Assembly: GCA_018260755.1 (NCBI GenBank)
Contig: JAGTWP010000010.1
Location: 1 to 16,117 of the forward strand
Reading direction: 5' to 3'
Source: Candidatus Altarchaeum sp.
GTDB taxonomy: Archaea; Altiarchaeota; Altiarchaeia; Altiarchaeales; Altiarchaeaceae
DNA: 16,117 nt
Below are positions 14,128 to 16,117 of the stretch, piece by piece. Numbering within the stretch: position 1 is the stretch's first letter; the number at the start of each line of letters is the position of its first letter. The notes beneath the pieces are model-generated. The model searched no databases and was not told the DNA's origin. It saw only the letters and a list, made by a program, of their open reading frames with translations. The translations under genes and the position numbers were made by a program.

Positions 14128-14615
14128 TCAAAGGCATCTGGAATTTTGTTTTCTTTATGATTTTGTAAATAATACTCACAAAGAGCGGTTTTGCCAAACA
14201 GATAATTCGGAAATTTATCTCTTGTTTCAATAATTGTCTGATATTGCTTTTCTTTATCTCCTAAAAGAGTGTATACACTTGTAATAATATTGTAAATTAC
14301 TGGTACATTCGGATAATCTTTCTTTAGTTTTGATAAAATTTTCAAATAGTTTTCCAAGAGGTTTTTATTCGTAAGTTTTTTAAGAGCACTTATAATTTTA
14401 TTGAGCTCGTCTTTCACATTTTGCGGCAATTTTGCAAAATTTTCTTCTTCCATTGTCTTCTCCACAATAATAAAGTCCTTATTTAGCATTGTCGCCTTTT
14501 TTTTCATTAAATTTTTTATTACATCTTCTTCCCTAATTCTTTTGAGGTGCTTATCAAAGTCAATATTGTGGGTTATTATATCGTGAATTAAATCAAGAGT
14601 ATTAAAGTATCGCAT
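14103..14615 (-). CDS. Hypothetical helical protein with TPR-like segment
   Basis: I do not recognise a named family. The 170-residue product is lysine-rich and appears wholly helical, with no signal peptide or membrane segment. Residues about 86-150 look like two or three TPR-type helical pairs: LENYLKILSKLKKDYPNVPVIYNIITSVYTLLGDKEKQ, then a second unit around TIIETRDKFPNYLFGKTALCEYYL. KYPxxP...LGD...FPxYLFGK is a pattern often seen in proteins annotated as tetratricopeptide repeat proteins. The C-terminal NKLKFKV and stop are encoded within the start of the 19-bp repeat array, so the gene may have been shortened by repeat growth. ATG 14615 is preceded by an AT-rich region and a palindromic TATA-like element 32 bp away. 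It diverges from apgM. Role unknown; a protein-binding scaffold is a reasonable guess. Confidence 0.65.
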   Translation of the reverse strand: MRYFNTLDLIHDIITHNIDFDKHLKRIREEDVIKNLMKKKATMLNKDFIIVEKTMEEENFAKLPQNVKDELNKIISALKKLTNKNLLENYLKILSKLKKDYPNVPVIYNIITSVYTLLGDKEKQYQTIIETRDKFPNYLFGKTALCEYYLQNHKENKIPDAFDNKLKFKV

Positions 14616-14646
14616 TTTTATTTATTTTTATTTTTTAAACGAAACA

Positions 14647-14663
14647 GAATATAAATTATATTC
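14647..14663. promoter_or_regulatory. Palindromic TATA-like element in the divergent gap
   Basis: GAATATAA-A-TTATATTC is a perfect 8-bp inverted repeat around one base. Its centre lies 40 bp before the TPR-like gene's ATG and 54 bp before the apgM ATG. It reads as a TATA box on both strands and could serve both divergent genes or be an operator. Confidence 0.45.
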
Positions 14664-14668
14664 AAAAT

Positions 14669-14695
14669 AAAAAATATAAAAAATATAAAAAATAT
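14669..14695. repeat. Three 9-bp AAAAAATAT repeats upstream of apgM
   Basis: Three perfect AAAAAATAT units (14669-14677, 14678-14686, 14687-14695) give serial TATAAA strings in front of apgM. The first TATA (14675-14680) has the right distance for a leaderless apgM start. A-tracts at a 9-bp period may also bend the DNA. Confidence 0.85.
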
Positions 14696-14708
14696 AAATA
14701 AAATTTAA

Positions 14709-15959
14709 ATGAAGTATGTTGTAATATTGGGAGACGGAATGTCCGATTATCCTGTTGAGAAGTTAAATAACAGAACACCGCTTCAGGCAGCAAATAAACC
14801 AAATATTGATTTTATTGCAAAAAACGGAGTAAGCGGAATGTTAAAGACAATTCAGGAGGGCTTTGAACCGGGTTCCGATGTGGCAAATTTATCAGTTTTA
14901 GGTTATAATGTCCGAAAATGCTATACGGGAAGGGCATCAATCGAAGCAGTAAATATCGGAATAAATTTAGATGATGGTGAAGTTGCATTCAGATGCAATT
15001 TTATAACGGAAGAATGCGGTATTTTAAAGGACTACAGCGCGGGACATATAACAAGCAATGAAGGAAAAATTTTGATAAATCTACTTAATGAAAATCTTTC
15101 GGATGACTTAAAAGCAATTAACGGAAAATTTTATGCAGGTGTTTCATACAGGAATATACTTGTATGTAAAGTAAATGATGCAAATGCGGAAAATTTTGTC
15201 TGTATTCCTCCGCACAATATTGTCGGAGAAAAAATAGAAAAGAATTTAATAACAGTTAAAAACGATGCTAAAAGCAATAAAAGCAATAAAAGCAAAGAAA
15301 TAAAGTTCACCTCAATTTTAAATCAATTAATGCTGAAATCAAAGGAAATTCTTGAAAAAAGCGAAATAAATAAAAAGAGAGACAGAGAAGGAAAAAATAA
15401 GGCAAATATGATATGGTTCTGGGGACAGGGAAAAAAGCCAAAAATAGAGGAATTTAAGGTAAAGTATAATTTAAAGGGAGCAGTTATTTCAGCAGTGGAT
15501 TTAATAAAAGGAATCGGAAAACTTGCGGGAATGGATGTGATTGAGGTTGAAGGTGCAACCGGATTATGGGATACAAACTATGACGGGAAGGCAAGGGCAT
15601 GCATTGAAGCACTGGATGAGCATGATTTTGTATATGTTCATGTTGAAGCAACCGACGAAGCAGGACATCTCGGGGATTTAAATTTAAAAATTTTGTCCGT
15701 TGAAAATTTAGATAAAATGACTGGGAAAATTTTACAGGAAATAGAAAAAAGAGGAATTGAAGCAAAGATTGCCATATTGCCTGACCATGCAACGCCGATA
15801 AAAATAAAAACTCATACTACTGATTTAGTTCCGTTTGCGATATATTCAACAAAAAATAAAGATGAAAAAGATGAGGTTGAAAAATTTGATGAATTTGCAT
15901 GCAGGAATGGAAGATATGGAAAAGGTGTTGAAAATTTTATGGAAATTTTGTTAAAATAG
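14709..15959 (+). CDS. apgM: 2,3-bisphosphoglycerate-independent phosphoglycerate mutase, archaeal type
   Basis: Interconverts 3- and 2-phosphoglycerate in glycolysis/gluconeogenesis; two-metal enzyme of the alkaline phosphatase superfamily. The metal site begins with LGDGMSD (7-13, Asp9). The phosphorylated serine is Ser62 in GSDVANLSVLGY (55-66), followed by YTGRASIEA (72-80). FRCNF (94-98) and HEATDEAGH-type HVEATDEAGHLGD (311-323, Asp316 and His320), LPDHATP (357-363, Asp359 and His360) and THTTDLVPF (368-376, His369) complete the metal ligands. The middle motif NMIWFWGQGKKP (233-244) is typical of ApgM. At 416 residues it is of family length. A lysine-serine-asparagine linker at 187-196 is coded by three 9-bp repeats. 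The gene ends in TAG just before the 33-bp repeat array. Confidence 0.95.
   Translation: MKYVVILGDGMSDYPVEKLNNRTPLQAANKPNIDFIAKNGVSGMLKTIQEGFEPGSDVANLSVLGYNVRKCYTGRASIEAVNIGINLDDGEVAFRCNFITEECGILKDYSAGHITSNEGKILINLLNENLSDDLKAINGKFYAGVSYRNILVCKVNDANAENFVCIPPHNIVGEKIEKNLITVKNDAKSNKSNKSKEIKFTSILNQLMLKSKEILEKSEINKKRDREGKNKANMIWFWGQGKKPKIEEFKVKYNLKGAVISAVDLIKGIGKLAGMDVIEVEGATGLWDTNYDGKARACIEALDEHDFVYVHVEATDEAGHLGDLNLKILSVENLDKMTGKILQEIEKRGIEAKIAILPDHATPIKIKTHTTDLVPFAIYSTKNKDEKDEVEKFDEFACRNGRYGKGVENFMEILLK
15269..15295 (+). repeat. 9-bp tandem repeat inside apgM
   Basis: TAAAAGCAA occurs three times head to tail (15269-15277, 15278-15286, 15287-15295) and codes for K-S-N repeats at residues 188-196. 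The period keeps the frame. It sits in a hydrophilic stretch between conserved blocks, so length changes are probably tolerated. Confidence 0.9.
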
Positions 15960-15983
15960 AGGAAATAATATTATTAATGGTGT

Positions 15984-16117
15984 GATTTTAATATTATATC
16001 ACATTACAAATAATATGATTATTAATACCATATCACATTACAAATAATATGATTTTAATATTATATCACATTACAAATAATATGATTTTAATATTATATC
16101 ACATTACAAATAATATG
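15984..16117. repeat. 33-34-bp tandem repeat array downstream of apgM, continuing past the window
   Basis: Four head-to-tail units start at 15984, 16017, 16051 and 16084 (33, 34, 33 and 33 bp) and a fifth begins at the last base. All share the 20-base core TATCACATTACAAATAATAT; units 1, 3 and 4 are identical, and unit 2 differs at its front (GATTATTAATACC). No unique spacers separate the units, so this is not a normal CRISPR. Each unit junction forms an imperfect dyad, (A/G)TGAT then about 11 AT bases then ATCAC(A)TT, best in the first copy, where TGTGAT (15981-15986) pairs with ATCACA (15998-16003). The array begins 25 bp after the apgM stop. Confidence 0.95.

Noticed and set aside
15984-16117. 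CRISPR array
   Set aside because: Units are directly adjacent and almost identical along their whole length, with no unique spacers; the 34-bp unit differs only by a variant front part.

Overview
This is a piece of an AT-rich archaeal genome. The archaeal assignment rests on gene content: sn-glycerol-1-phosphate dehydrogenase (archaeal lipid backbone), an archaeal EF-2 with the diphthamide histidine context, EF-1A, archaeal-type NMN adenylyltransferase, archaeal ApgM phosphoglycerate mutase, and the partial archaeal str order rps7-fusA-tuf-rps10. Starts mostly lack Shine-Dalgarno sequences and many have a TATA-like box about 25-45 bp upstream, as expected for leaderless or short-leader transcripts. 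I cannot name the lineage securely; a low-GC euryarchaeal-type or Altiarchaeota-like organism would fit, but that is a guess.

Layout. 1-1868 (+): truD (tRNA pseudouridine synthase) and nadM (NAD synthesis). 1916-3814 (+): a small accessory islet with an AlbA_2/GHKL-type ATP-binding putative regulator carrying a tandem GVEK linker, followed by a HEPN gene broken by an in-frame TAG. 3942-4964 (+): egsA, convergent with queE (5003-5698, -), the deazaguanine/archaeosine-pathway radical SAM enzyme. 5880-10515 (-): the translation block rps7, fusA, tuf, rps10, without rps12 at its head. 10707-11486 (+): a lone trpA, whose 3' end overlaps by 11 bp the convergent glmM-type phosphohexomutase (11476-12873, -). 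12971-13972 (-): rtcA. 14103-14615 (-): an uncharacterised helical, TPR-like protein. 14709-15959 (+): apgM. 15984-16117: a 33-34-bp tandem repeat array running off the window end.

Most genes are housekeeping. The material that stands out is (i) the AlbA_2/HEPN islet, whose large gene lacks the AAATTT-rich style of its neighbours; (ii) a striking number of short tandem repeats (periods 9, 12, 14, 15, 19 and 33 bp) in promoters, gene ends and protein linkers; (iii) a strong excess of the hexamer AAATTT in ordinary genes but not in the translation genes or the islet gene. I found no tRNA, rRNA, CRISPR array, transposase or riboswitch. No complete new system is evident; the islet is the best candidate for a defence-like locus, and it looks partly decayed.
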